64,000 nt of DNA from NCBI RefSeq assembly GCF_009026145.1, contig NZ_WBUE01000018.1, positions 1 through 64,000 on the forward strand. The letters run 5' to 3'. Shown here in pieces: positions 33,621 to 42,886 of the stretch. Below the pieces are notes generated by a model that searched no databases, was not told where the DNA came from, and saw nothing but the letters and a program-made list of their open reading frames with translations. This DNA is from Hyphomicrobium sp. (GTDB lineage Bacteria > Pseudomonadota > Alphaproteobacteria > Rhizobiales > Hyphomicrobiaceae). The translations under genes were made by a program, and so were the position numbers. Within the stretch, counting starts at the first letter, position 1; each line of letters starts with the position of its first letter.

Positions 33621-34577
33621 ATGAGCGCAACGGATTTCGGTCTGGTCGGCGACATCGGCGCGACGAATGCGCGCTTTGCGCTCATCGCCCCCGACGGCGC
33701 CCTGTCGCGCCACGCCAATCTCCTGTGCGAGGATTACAGCGGGATCGGAGCCGCGATCGAAGCCTACCTGGCGCAGGCGAATGCCGGCCGACCAGCGCAC
33801 GCGATATTGGCGGTAGCCACCGCGCCGGACGGGGACCGCGTCAGCTTCACCAACAATCCCTGGACCTTCTCCATAACGCAGCTTGCCGAGAGCCTCGGCG
33901 TGCGGCGGTTGCGCGTCATCAACGACTTCCACGCCAACGCGCTCGCCGTGCCGCGCCTCGCGGCAAGCGACCGCGTCAAAGTCGGCGGCGGCGAGCCGGT
34001 CGCAGAAACGCCGATGGGTGTCATCGGCCCCGGCTCGGGTCTCGGCGTCAGCACCGTCGTGTGGACAGGGACGAGCTACATGCCAGTTCCCGGCGAGGGC
34101 GGTCACGTCACCATGGCGGCGGCCGACGACGCGGAGGGCGAGGTGCTGGCGCTCTTGCGCAGGCGCTTCGATCACGTCTCGGCCGAGCGCGTGCTGTCGG
34201 GGCCGGGGCTGGTCAATCTTTACAATGCACTGTGCGAGATCGGCGGCAGACCGTCTCCCGGCTTGACCGCGGCACAGATCACCGACCCGGCAACGGCCGC
34301 CGAGGATGCGTGCGCGAAGAGAGCCGTCGCCATGTTCTGCGCCATGCTCGGTACGGTTGCAGGAAACCTCGCGCTAACGCTCGGTGCCCGGGGCGGCATC
34401 TACATCGCCGGCGGCATCGTGCCGAAGCTCGGGGCAGCATTCGCCCAGTCGCAGTTCCGCGCCCGCTTCGAGGACAAGGGGCGCTTCCGCACCTACCTGT
34501 CGGCCATCCCCACTTTCGTCGTCATACGACCGGACGCGGCCCTGCTCGGCGCCGCCCAAATGCTCGACACCGATTAG
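33621..34577 (+). CDS. glk: Glucokinase
   Basis: Phosphorylates glucose with ATP. The 318-aa protein is of the proteobacterial Glk family. The phosphate loop GDIGATNARF is at residues 10–19, NDFHANALA near 100, GPGSGLGVS near 136, and PGEGGHVTM near 156 (sugar-binding Glu). GGIYIAGGIVPKL lies near 255. The ATG at 33621 gives the expected N-terminus. It is about 60 bases after the β-barrel gene and may share its transcript. Confidence 0.93.
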   Translation: MSATDFGLVGDIGATNARFALIAPDGALSRHANLLCEDYSGIGAAIEAYLAQANAGRPAHAILAVATAPDGDRVSFTNNPWTFSITQLAESLGVRRLRVINDFHANALAVPRLAASDRVKVGGGEPVAETPMGVIGPGSGLGVSTVVWTGTSYMPVPGEGGHVTMAAADDAEGEVLALLRRRFDHVSAERVLSGPGLVNLYNALCEIGGRPSPGLTAAQITDPATAAEDACAKRAVAMFCAMLGTVAGNLALTLGARGGIYIAGGIVPKLGAAFAQSQFRARFEDKGRFRTYLSAIPTFVVIRPDAALLGAAQMLDTD

Positions 34578-34693
34578 AAAACACCACCACATTTGATCTT
34601 TGAGGCGTTGACGGCAGCTTGTGCCGCCGCCAACTAAACGGACAGGACGACGGCTGAACGGGGATCTGGCAAACCGTAACAATGGAGGTGGCC

Positions 34694-35119
34694 ATGAAAT
34701 CCACGGTCAAGACTGCAATGCACAAGGGTGCAGAGTGGGTCGGTCCGCAGACACCCGTCACCGAGCTGGCCAAGAAGATGCGCGAGCTCGATATCGGTTC
34801 CATTCCCGTCGGTGAGAACGATCGGCTCATCGGCATGGTTACCGACCGTGACATCATCTGCCGCGGCGTCGCCAACGGCGGCGACCTCAACAAGCTGACG
34901 GCGCGCGACGTGATGACCAAGGGCATCGTCTACTGCCGGGACCACGACAGCATCGACGAGGCGCTCGGCATCATGGAGAGCAAGCAGATCCGCCGCCTGC
35001 CGGTCATCAACGACGACAAGCGTATGGTCGGGATACTCAGCTTCGGCGACATCTCGCACGCCGCTCCGGCAAAGCTCGCCGGGGAGCTGATGGCAGCCTG
35101 CTCGGCGCACCACGAGTGA
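34694..35119 (+). CDS. Tandem CBS-domain protein
   Basis: A 141-aa protein made of two CBS domains (about 8–65 and 73–128). IGSIPVGENDRLIGMVTDRDI lies in the first and IRRLPVINDDKRMVGILSFGDI in the second, each ending in the usual GxVTDRDI/GILSFGDI element. A CBS pair binds adenosyl ligands (AMP, ATP, SAM). No effector domain is attached, so it may act as a stand-alone sensor. GGAGG lies just before the ATG at 34694. Confidence 0.9.
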   Translation: MKSTVKTAMHKGAEWVGPQTPVTELAKKMRELDIGSIPVGENDRLIGMVTDRDIICRGVANGGDLNKLTARDVMTKGIVYCRDHDSIDEALGIMESKQIRRLPVINDDKRMVGILSFGDISHAAPAKLAGELMAACSAHHE

Positions 35120-35175
35120 AACTTGTCGATCTCACCGCGGCACGAGCGAAGCGCTCGGCCGCGGCGCTGTGAGCG

Positions 35176-36204
35176 TCAGGCGGCCGTGCTCGAGCCTTCG
35201 TCGCCAATCAGCAGGGGCGGCTCGTGCAGGTAGCGCGTCGCTTTGCGCTTGGCCTCGATGTCCTGCCACACGAGCGCTACCTGCTCCTCGGTCAGCCCCG
35301 CTGCACGTCCCACCTCGGCCGCCGCTATGCCGTGCTCCAGGCCGTAAAGGCATAGGTCCATCTGCCCGTAGGGAAGCGCGAAATAGAACTCCTCCTGCGT
35401 CTGTGCCATCGACCAGGTGTCGGTGGTCGGCGGACGCTGGCGGATTTCGGCCGGCACGCCCAGCTCCTCGGCGAGCTGATAGACCTGCGACTTGTAGAGG
35501 TGCGCGATGGGCTTGAAGTCGGCGGCGCCGTCGCCGTTCTTGACGAAGAAGCCCTGATCGTACTCCAGCCGGTTCGGCGTGCCGGCCACGGCGTAGTTCA
35601 GGCGGTCGGCGTGATAGTACTCGAGCTGCTTGCGTGTGCGCTGCTTCATGTTCGTCGCCGCGACGACCGCCTGATAGACGTGGATCGGCATGCGCGCCTC
35701 TTTGCGCTCGCCGGACGGCGTCTGCACGACGAGCTTGGTGAGGCTGTAGCGGTTGCCGTGCAAGGCGTTCGACAGCACGACCTTGCAGCTCCAGTCGGGT
35801 CCGTAGTCTGGGAAAAGCTCGCGGATGGCCCCGTCGCGGCGCAGGTAGCAACCGGCGGCCGCTAGCGTCGGCGCTATGTCCTCCACCACGTGGCGGATGC
35901 CGTATGTCGCGGCCACGAGCCGCCCGAGACGCAGGCTCTCCGGATCGGAATCCTTCTCCGGCATCAGCACGGCCATAACGTTGCCCGGCCCGAGCGCGGC
36001 CGCGCACAGGGCGGCGGTGACGCTGGAATCCACGCCCCCGGAAAGGCCGATCACCGCGCCGCGGCGGCGCAGCCGGCGTAGGACCTGCTCGCCGATGCCC
36101 TGCGTGATGGCACGCACGGCAGCGGGCGCGTCGAGATGCAGGGCCTCGGCCGTGAATTGGCCCGCGTGACCGGCCGGCGCCGTATCGTCAGAACGTAGCG
36201 TCAT
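35176..36204 (-). CDS. NAD synthase-family amidating enzyme (NadE-like)
   Basis: A 342-aa N-type ATP pyrophosphatase resembling ammonia-dependent NAD synthase. The PP-loop GLSGGVDSSVTAAL is near 44–57, GTPNRLEYDQGFFVKNGDG near 205–223, and KPIAHLYKSQVY near 228. It lacks the nitrilase-type glutaminase domain, so ammonia must come from elsewhere. It is longer than typical ammonia-dependent NadE (about 275 aa), and its loop reads SGGVDSS where that class has SGGQDS. Its ATG overlaps the stop of the AMP ligase by 17 bases. Being last in an operon with an AsnB, ACP and ligase, it may amidate something other than nicotinate adenine dinucleotide, or be the cell's NAD synthase; sequence alone cannot decide. 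Confidence 0.8.
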   Translation of the reverse strand: MTLRSDDTAPAGHAGQFTAEALHLDAPAAVRAITQGIGEQVLRRLRRRGAVIGLSGGVDSSVTAALCAAALGPGNVMAVLMPEKDSDPESLRLGRLVAATYGIRHVVEDIAPTLAAAGCYLRRDGAIRELFPDYGPDWSCKVVLSNALHGNRYSLTKLVVQTPSGERKEARMPIHVYQAVVAATNMKQRTRKQLEYYHADRLNYAVAGTPNRLEYDQGFFVKNGDGAADFKPIAHLYKSQVYQLAEELGVPAEIRQRPPTTDTWSMAQTQEEFYFALPYGQMDLCLYGLEHGIAAAEVGRAAGLTEEQVALVWQDIEAKRKATRYLHEPPLLIGDEGSSTAA

Positions 36205-37756
36205 GCGACTTTCCGGTTTGGCTTTCGGCAACGAGGCGGCGGCTGATCTTTCCCGACTCCGTCTTCGGCAGCGACGGGCGGAACTCGACGAATTTGGGCA
36301 GCATGTAGTCTTCCAGGAACCGCGCGCAGTGGCGCACCACATCCACCTCGGTGAGAGCGGCATCCGGCTCGCGGGCAATGACGGCTTTGATGGCACTGCC
36401 GAGGATCGCGTCCGGCACGCCTATGACCGCCACCTCGGCGACGCCCGGCAAGGCGTAGATGACGTTCTCGACCTCCTTGGGAGCGACCTTCTCGCCGCGC
36501 GATTTGATGATGTCGTCCTTGCGGCCGACGAAGTACAGGAAGCCTTCCTCGTCGGTACGGAACAGATCGCCCGTATGCAGCACGCGCTCCCACGCGTGCG
36601 GCCCGGGACGCAGCGCGCGGGCCGTGGCCTCGGGGTTCTCCCAATAGCCCTTCATCACGTGCGCGCCGCGAATGACGAGCTCGCCGATGATGCCCGGCCC
36701 CACCCTGTTGCCATCGTCGTCGACGACATAGGCCTCGGTGCCGGGGATGGCGATGCCCACCGACGAAATGCGGTTCTTCAGCTCATGCGGCGGCAGCCAG
36801 GTGCAGCGCTTGCATTCGGTGAGGCCATACATGGAGTAGAGCGCCACGTGCGGGAACAGCGCTTGCAGCCGCTCGATGTGCGCGGGCGGCAGCGCGGCGG
36901 CGGTGTTGGTGATGTAGCGCAGATGCGGCAACGCGCCGGGCGCGAGGTTGCGTTGTGCGATGAGGATGGCGGCCATGGTCGGCACCAGCGGCAGACCCGT
37001 AACCTTCTCCTCGGCGGCGCGATTGAGGATCACCTGCGGGAAGGCGAACGACTTTTCGAGCACCAGCGTGGCCCCGACCTGCACCGCCATCAGCACCTGA
37101 TAGAGGCCGTAGTCGAAGGCCACGGGGAGCACGTTGAGGATGATGTCGTCGGCGGTGTTCTCGAGGTAGGTAGTGATCGAGGTCGAAGCGGCGACGACGT
37201 TTTGATGCGTCATCATCACGCCCTTCGGGAAGCCTGTGGATCCCGAGGTGTAGATGAGCATCGCGAGATCGATGTCGATGCCGGAAGCGCCCTTGAGCAG
37301 CGAGAACGACGGGGCGGTGAGCACGTCGTTCCAGTGCGCAAAGCCGTCGCGGTCGGGCGCTACCTCGCCGTCGGCGACGATGGTCAGCGCAACCGACGGA
37401 GAGGCGAGAACGGCATCGGCGGCCACGCCGGCGATCTTCTGTTGCGTGATGAGCGCACGGGCGCGGCAGTTGTTGAGAATGTAGGCGAGCTTGTCGGCCT
37501 TGGTCGTAGGGTTAACCGGGCTGAACACCGCACCCGCCTTCAGAACGGCGAATATCGAGACAACCGCCTCGGCGCTGTTGTCCAGGAATAGGACGACACG
37601 ATCGCCGCGACCGACGCCGCGCTCGATGAGGCCCTGGGCCAGCTCGTCGGAAATGGCATCGAGCTGGCTGTAGGTGAGGCGCCTGCCCGAGGCGGTCAGC
37701 GCCGTCTTGTCGGGGAAGCGCTCGGCGCTCTGGCGCAGGAACATTTCAAAGCGCAT
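36188..37756 (-). CDS. AMP-forming acyl/aryl-acid ligase of the ACP–AsnB cluster
   Basis: A 522-aa ANL-superfamily enzyme. The P-loop LIYTSGSTGFPKGVMMTHQN lies near 167–186, YSMYGLTECKR near 305–315, the hinge DLFRTDEEGFLYFVGRKDD near 398–416, and the catalytic-lysine end LPKTESGKISRR near 497–508. The TECKRC active-site stretch is unusual. It lies between a stand-alone acyl carrier protein and the NadE-like gene, so it most likely loads an acid onto that carrier, as in exosortase-associated or peptide-like pathways. That role is inference; the fold assignment is firm. Confidence 0.88.
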   Translation of the reverse strand: MRFEMFLRQSAERFPDKTALTASGRRLTYSQLDAISDELAQGLIERGVGRGDRVVLFLDNSAEAVVSIFAVLKAGAVFSPVNPTTKADKLAYILNNCRARALITQQKIAGVAADAVLASPSVALTIVADGEVAPDRDGFAHWNDVLTAPSFSLLKGASGIDIDLAMLIYTSGSTGFPKGVMMTHQNVVAASTSITTYLENTADDIILNVLPVAFDYGLYQVLMAVQVGATLVLEKSFAFPQVILNRAAEEKVTGLPLVPTMAAILIAQRNLAPGALPHLRYITNTAAALPPAHIERLQALFPHVALYSMYGLTECKRCTWLPPHELKNRISSVGIAIPGTEAYVVDDDGNRVGPGIIGELVIRGAHVMKGYWENPEATARALRPGPHAWERVLHTGDLFRTDEEGFLYFVGRKDDIIKSRGEKVAPKEVENVIYALPGVAEVAVIGVPDAILGSAIKAVIAREPDAALTEVDVVRHCARFLEDYMLPKFVEFRPSLPKTESGKISRRLVAESQTGKSHDATF

Positions 37757-37802
37757 TGGCGGGGCTCCTCATGACGGCAGGCACCTAACCTCGGTGAATG
37801 GC

Positions 37803-38081
37803 TCACACCGCAATGGCGGTTACCTGCTCGGCTTCCTGCTTGCCGGCCACGTAGTCGGCAATGCGGCTCACCGAATCGAGGTTTTCCGGCACGATCTCCT
37901 CGTCCTCCACGACGATGCCGAACTGGCTCTCGAGGTAGGAGACCAGCTCGAGAATGCCGGTCGAGTCGATGAGCCCGGCGGCCAGCAACGACTCCTCGTC
38001 CCCCAGCCGCACGCGGCCTTCGCGGAAGAGGAAGCTCATCTCGATGAATTCGCGGATCGATCGTTTCAAGTCGTTAGCCAT
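37803..38081 (-). CDS. Acyl carrier protein
   Basis: A 92-aa four-helix carrier protein. The phosphopantetheine site is Ser40 in LIDSTGILEL, preceded by Asp as in functional carriers. Helix 2 continues LVSYLESQFGIVVEDEEI. It is not the fatty-acid ACP (no DSLDTVEL-type sequence) but resembles the dedicated carriers found in non-fatty-acid biosynthetic operons. It is positioned between AsnB (20 bases upstream) and the AMP ligase (46 bases downstream). Confidence 0.9.
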   Translation of the reverse strand: MANDLKRSIREFIEMSFLFREGRVRLGDEESLLAAGLIDSTGILELVSYLESQFGIVVEDEEIVPENLDSVSRIADYVAGKQEAEQVTAIAV

Positions 38082-38100
38082 GACGTACTCGCTCACTGCG

Positions 38101-40119
38101 TTAAGGACCGGCCGGCGTGGCCGATGCGGCGCCTGCTTGGCTGCGCCAATCTTGGGATGGGGAAGCAATCGCTATGCCATGGTTTCCCGGTGCACCGGCG
38201 ACGAAAGCGTCGTGCCAAACCTGGGTCGACAGGATGCCGACGAAGGCGAGGTTGTCGCGGAACCCGGTCGAAGCGAGCTTGTCGCACTTCTCGACCAGGC
38301 GCGCGACGAGACCGGCATCGAAGTAGCCGGCGTCGCTGACGTTGGCGCGCGACATGTGATCGAGCACGGCGGCGCCCACCCGCGAGCGCAGGAAGGCGCG
38401 GCTCTCCGGCGCCCGGTAGGGCTGCTTCGGCCGCTTGGCGATGACATCGGGCAAGAGGTCTTTGACGCTCTGGCGCAGGATGTGCTTCTCGACGAGGCCC
38501 TTCAGCTTGAGCCGCGGCGGGATGCGCGCGGCGAGCTCGATCAGCCGATGGTCGAGGAACGGGAAGCGGCCCTCGACCGCGTTCGCCATGCCGACGCGGT
38601 CACCCTGCGAGGAGAGGATATAGCCCGGCAGCAGGTACGCGCTTTCAAGGTACTGTGACTGCGACAGCGGGTGCCAGCGCGCGAATTCGGCCGGCAACTG
38701 GTCGCGCATCTCGGCGAGGGCATCGTAGCTGCCGATCTCGGCCCGCAGGTCGGAGGAGAAGAAGCCCTTGGCGCCGGCGCTGGTGCGGAAGCGCGGCAGG
38801 TGCGAATAGAGCGGATCATCGAGCGTGCCCTGCTGGCCGCCGAAGAACGCCTCGAGGTAGCGCTGCGACTGGCTCTGCAGGCGCGGCATGTACGGGTAGA
38901 GCTTGCGCAGCAGCAAGGGGCGCAGCTTGGACGATGGTTGCGCGGCGCAGAAGCGGCGCACCTTCGCTTCCTTGAACACGTCGTAGCCGGCGAACACCTC
39001 GTCCGCCCCCTCGCCCGTCATCACCACCTTGAACCCGCTGTCGCGCACCAGCCGCGACAGCATGAGCATCGGGGCCGGCGCGGTGCGCATGATCGGGCGC
39101 TCGGTGTGGCGGATCAGCTCCGGCAGCACGCCGGCGATGTCGGCGTCGCGGCACAGGGTCACCGAGTGCCTGAGCTCGAGCGCTGCGACCATCTCCTCCT
39201 GGTAGAGGCTCTCGTCGAACTCGGCGCTCTCGAACGCCACCGAGAACGAGCGCAGCTGGTCGGGCACGAAGCTGCGGATGGCGGCCGTCGTGATCGAGGA
39301 ATCGAGCCCCCCGCTCAAGTAGGCGCCGATCGGCACGTCGGCCCGCAGCCTGATGCGCACCGCGTCGAGCAGCAGGGCGCGCACCTCCTCCGTCAGGCGT
39401 GCTTCCTCGGCCGGCGTAACCGGGCGGTCTTCGCCCGCGTCGGGGTATTCGAAGCGCCAGTAGCGTTTCGTCGATATGCCCTCGCGGGTGGCGACGAGCA
39501 CATGTGCCGGCGGCAGCTCGGCGATGTCCTTGAACGGAGTGCGCGGCGCTAAGGGAAACCAGAACGTGAACATCTGATCGAGAGCGATCGGATCGAGCGC
39601 AGCGCTGATGCCCGGAACCTCGAGCAGCGCCTTGACCTCGGAGGCGAAGGCGAGCGCACCCTCGCGCACCGCGTAGTAGAGCGGGCGTACGCCGACGCGG
39701 TCGCGCGCCAGCACCAGACGCTGCTGGCGGCTATCCCAGATGGCGAACGCGAAGTCGCCGTTGAGCGCCTCGACGCATTCTGGGCCGCGCTCCTCGTAGA
39801 GGTGGACGATGACTTCCGTGTCGGAGGTGGTCTTGAAGACATGCCCGCGGGCAATGAGCTCGGCCCGCAACTCGACGTAATTGAAGATCTCGCCGTTGAA
39901 GGTGATCCAAACGCTGCCGTCCTCGTTGCACATCGGCTGGCGCCCGCCTTCGACGTCGATGATGCTCAGGCGGGCATGTGCCAGCCCGACGTCTCCGTCG
40001 AGGTAGCTGCCGTTGCCGTCGGGACCGCGGTGCGCCAGCCTGCCGATCATGCGCGCCAGCAGGCCGCGGCGCTGCTCCGGCGCCACGCCTATTCGATAGT
40101 AGCCCGCAATCCCGCACAT
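38101..40119 (-). CDS. asnB: Asparagine synthase (glutamine-hydrolysing) family amidotransferase
   Basis: A 672-aa two-domain enzyme. It begins MCGIAGYYRIG, giving Cys2 as glutaminase nucleophile, with LAHRGPDGNG and LAHARLSIIDVEGGRQPM following. The synthetase domain has the PP-loop YLSGGLDSSITTAAI near 267–281 and TGEGADEVFAGYD near 367–379. It is clearly longer than E. coli AsnB (554), like amidotransferases of polysaccharide and exosortase-associated clusters. It may deliver amide nitrogen to a carrier-bound or sugar substrate rather than make free asparagine. Context favours a specialised role, but housekeeping AsnB cannot be excluded. Confidence 0.88.
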   Translation of the reverse strand: MCGIAGYYRIGVAPEQRRGLLARMIGRLAHRGPDGNGSYLDGDVGLAHARLSIIDVEGGRQPMCNEDGSVWITFNGEIFNYVELRAELIARGHVFKTTSDTEVIVHLYEERGPECVEALNGDFAFAIWDSRQQRLVLARDRVGVRPLYYAVREGALAFASEVKALLEVPGISAALDPIALDQMFTFWFPLAPRTPFKDIAELPPAHVLVATREGISTKRYWRFEYPDAGEDRPVTPAEEARLTEEVRALLLDAVRIRLRADVPIGAYLSGGLDSSITTAAIRSFVPDQLRSFSVAFESAEFDESLYQEEMVAALELRHSVTLCRDADIAGVLPELIRHTERPIMRTAPAPMLMLSRLVRDSGFKVVMTGEGADEVFAGYDVFKEAKVRRFCAAQPSSKLRPLLLRKLYPYMPRLQSQSQRYLEAFFGGQQGTLDDPLYSHLPRFRTSAGAKGFFSSDLRAEIGSYDALAEMRDQLPAEFARWHPLSQSQYLESAYLLPGYILSSQGDRVGMANAVEGRFPFLDHRLIELAARIPPRLKLKGLVEKHILRQSVKDLLPDVIAKRPKQPYRAPESRAFLRSRVGAAVLDHMSRANVSDAGYFDAGLVARLVEKCDKLASTGFRDNLAFVGILSTQVWHDAFVAGAPGNHGIAIASPSQDWRSQAGAASATPAGP

Positions 40120-40149
40120 GACCGAACTCCCGAGCGCCAGGCGCCCCGT

Positions 40150-41247
40150 TTACGCAAACTCTCCGCCGATGAGGCGCGTCCAGGATTCGCCGGCAAGACC
40201 GGTGAGCAACGCGCGCGAACCACGCACCTCGTTGAGCAGCGCCTTGTCGCGCGCGTGCATGACCATGGCGGCCCCATGAAAGAGGACGCAGCGACGCGCG
40301 ATCAGCGCATCGAGGAGGGCGGCGTCGGCGCGGCCCCTTACTCCGACGCAGCCGAGCGATGCGGCGTGACGGAATAGATTGTCGAGGGTGACGCCAACTG
40401 CCTCGGGCAGCGCCAGCACCTGCAGCACGCGGGCCACCTCGCCACGGCGCGCATAATACAGATAGCAGCCGACCGGGCCGCGGCCGCGCGCGTAGACGAC
40501 GCGCCGGTGCAGCTCGCCGTACCGCTCCTTGGTCTCAGCGTGCGCGAGCAGAAACGACAGGTCGGGCGACTGCCAGTCGGGATGCAGCACGTAGCTGCCG
40601 CTCAGCGCGGGAATGATCTCGGCCAGCTCGGCACTCGTGGCCTCGGCATCGCGAAAGCCCGTGGTCTCAACGGGAGCTGCCATAGGATTGCGCCCCCGCG
40701 CCTCGATCAGGTGATCAAAGCCGGAAGCCGCCGGGCGCAACAGCGATGCCGGACGAAACACCTTGCCGGCGGCGGCGATGGCGAATCCGGCCGGACGCAG
40801 CACACGCAACCAGTCGAGACTGGAGGCCGCCAGGCGCTCGCCACCCGCCTTCTCCCACATGCGCTGCGAGATATCGTTGGCGGTTTCGCTGAACGAGAGT
40901 TCCTGCGGGCCGGCAAGGAAGGCGCGCAACAAACGTGCCCCGGCCGTCGGATGCTCCTCGGGCCGATCCACCATCAGCGAGCCGGCGATGGCGGCCTCGA
41001 TCGTCCGCCCCTGCATGAGCAGGCGGCGCGGCCAGATGCCGATGAAGCCGCGCACGTCGCCTTTGGCATCGAGGAAGACGCGCGAGCGCGGGTCCGACCC
41101 TGCGGCGGCGCGGCCGAAGATGACTTCCTCGAAGTAGCTGGCCAGCCCGTTGCCGCGCAGGCGCTTCCGCCCCTGGAAAACGCGGGCAAACATGCCCGCG
41201 ACGGCGCGCACATCCTCACGGCGGCAAGTGCGAATAGTCTCAGCCAT
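40150..41247 (-). CDS. GNAT/FemAB-like putative acyltransferase, first gene of the ACP cluster
   Basis: A 365-aa protein starting MAETIRTCRREDV, which resembles the first strand and helix of a GNAT N-acetyltransferase fold. FLDAKGDVRGFIGIWPRRLL near 60–80 fits the central strands. The C-terminal half contains a second GNAT-like stretch (YARGRGPVGCYLYYARRGE), so it could be a tandem GNAT or FemAB-type enzyme. I do not recognise the family. The ATG at 41247 is preferred to an in-frame GTG at 41253. The 30-base gap to asnB suggests co-transcription; it may acylate or receive the ACP-bound group. Confidence 0.65.
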   Translation of the reverse strand: MAETIRTCRREDVRAVAGMFARVFQGRKRLRGNGLASYFEEVIFGRAAAGSDPRSRVFLDAKGDVRGFIGIWPRRLLMQGRTIEAAIAGSLMVDRPEEHPTAGARLLRAFLAGPQELSFSETANDISQRMWEKAGGERLAASSLDWLRVLRPAGFAIAAAGKVFRPASLLRPAASGFDHLIEARGRNPMAAPVETTGFRDAEATSAELAEIIPALSGSYVLHPDWQSPDLSFLLAHAETKERYGELHRRVVYARGRGPVGCYLYYARRGEVARVLQVLALPEAVGVTLDNLFRHAASLGCVGVRGRADAALLDALIARRCVLFHGAAMVMHARDKALLNEVRGSRALLTGLAGESWTRLIGGEFA

Positions 41248-41253
41248 GGCCAC

Positions 41254-41884
41254 CGTTCACAGTCTGCACCTTCAACGCGAGCCTCACCGGCCTTGCTCCA
41301 CGCTGGAGCAGCGTCCCAACTTGGAGCGCCATTCGTCCTGGTTGGCGCACCGTCGAGGTCCAAACAGCGCGGTGAGACGGATCATGCATAAGCCAGACCA
41401 GCATTAACCCCACGCGGCTCTTGCCCCTGCGACGCGGCGCGACGACCGGGCGGCAGCAACGACCGTGAAGGTGGGCGCCAGAGTGTTGATAATTTGAATA
41501 CGCGGATTAACCGTGCCGCTGCTGCCGCCGACCGCGCCGATGCTCAGAATGGCCCGTTTTCATTGGCAAAACGGCGGGTGTGCGCGCGTGCTCGAATGCT
41601 TGCGGCGCGGCGCGCTTGGGAGCGACTTTGGCAACGAATGTGAAGGCATGCTTAGGAATACATTAAGCGGATCGCCGACGCGCGGGGGCCGGGTAGCGGG
41701 ACGAACAACGTCGAATGGCTGATGTTGCGAGATAGTCAGAATCCGAACTCGTACATCAACGCCACGCGGCACATCGCCGACTCTTCCTCGTCTGGCGAGC
41801 CGTCCTTCTCGATCATTCGACTCGAAAATATAGATTGCGCAGCGGCAGGCGACTTGGCCGCGCGTGCTATCACCGACAGGCTGT
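41254..41884. other. 631-base region upstream of the ACP–AsnB operon
   Basis: This spacer holds AT-richer pockets (around 41480–41515 and 41820–41840) and must contain the operon promoter. Small open frames at 41513 and elsewhere lack ribosome-binding sites and protein-like composition, so I call no gene. Confidence 0.5.
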
Positions 41885-42886
41885 CTAGCGCCGCGCCGAG
41901 GCGCGCTGTCCGATGTCTTCAGCCAGGTAGTAGCGGTTGACCCAGCCTTTGAGGCGCCCATGGCGGACCGGGCACCAAAGATCACGGCAGGCGCCGATGA
42001 TCTGCACCCCACGCCCACTCGCGGGGATGGCGCCGATCGCAAGGTGATACTCGGACGGCCCGCTGCGCACATTGAGCGTGTCGCCGTCTCCCACTCCGGC
42101 CACGCGGAAAGAGACGAGCGCCGCCTGAGGCTCTGGCTGCGGCGCGGTGGGCGGCGTCCGGCGGGCGATCTTGCGCGGCGCCGGCGCCGGTGCTGTGGGA
42201 GCCGCCTTCGTCTGCCGCGGCTTCTCGACCGCGGCGTCCTCGATGCGCGAAGGTGGCTGCTCGTCGGTGGGGGCGATGCTTGGCTCGCTCTCCTCGTCGC
42301 GCATGCCGAGCATCAACGGCTCCGCCGCCCTCGGCTTCGGCGCGAAGACATTACCGAGACCGGCGGTGGCGAATTGTGGTTCCGGTGCAGCCTCGACCGA
42401 TGGCGGCGCGCGCTCCGCATCCGCCGGCACTGACATGGCTGTGGCCTGCGGCTCGGCGTCCTTTTCTTTCTTCTCCGGGCGTGGCGGAGCCGCGGCGACG
42501 ATCGACGGCGCCTCGGTGATGGTGGCGGTGCCGCTCTCGCCGCTTCCCTCGGCCCACTGAACCCGGTTGCCCTCACGGTGCAGGACCATGCAGCGCGGCT
42601 TGGCGTCGAACCAGCGGAACCATTTCATGCAGAGCTTGTCATCCTCGGTCCACCAGCGGCCGCGATCCTTGGTGGCGCCGAGCGTCAATCCCAGCGCGCC
42701 CGCCTCGGCGGACATCAGGCCGTCGGTACCGACCTTGACCGGAATGGCGATGCTCAGTGGCGTATCGATCTCGAGCAGCGCGCCCGGCATGGCGCGCTTG
42801 ATGTCCTCGCTGGTCATGCGGACCGGCTCGGCTATCGCGGCAGTGGCGCCGCCGAGCACACCGATCACCGTGACCAAACGCAACAT
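41885..42886 (-). CDS. Exported protein with C-terminal bacterial SH3 domain
   Basis: A 333-aa protein with an N-terminal signal peptide (LRLVTVIGVLGGATAAIAEP). A globular N-terminal region contains RWWTEDDKLCMKWFRWFDAK near 77–96. A long Pro/Ala/Glu linker covers about 125–250. The C-terminal SH3b domain has GDTLNVRSGPSEYHLAIG near 266–283 and LKGWVNRYYLAED near 313–325. SH3b domains commonly bind peptidoglycan or mediate envelope contacts. The ATG at 42886 is set by the signal peptide. Confidence 0.82.
   Translation of the reverse strand: MLRLVTVIGVLGGATAAIAEPVRMTSEDIKRAMPGALLEIDTPLSIAIPVKVGTDGLMSAEAGALGLTLGATKDRGRWWTEDDKLCMKWFRWFDAKPRCMVLHREGNRVQWAEGSGESGTATITEAPSIVAAAPPRPEKKEKDAEPQATAMSVPADAERAPPSVEAAPEPQFATAGLGNVFAPKPRAAEPLMLGMRDEESEPSIAPTDEQPPSRIEDAAVEKPRQTKAAPTAPAPAPRKIARRTPPTAPQPEPQAALVSFRVAGVGDGDTLNVRSGPSEYHLAIGAIPASGRGVQIIGACRDLWCPVRHGRLKGWVNRYYLAEDIGQRASARR

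Noticed and set aside
41513..41722. 69-aa ORF in the spacer upstream of the ACP operon
   Set aside because: No ribosome-binding site, atypical composition and no family resemblance; kept as spacer.
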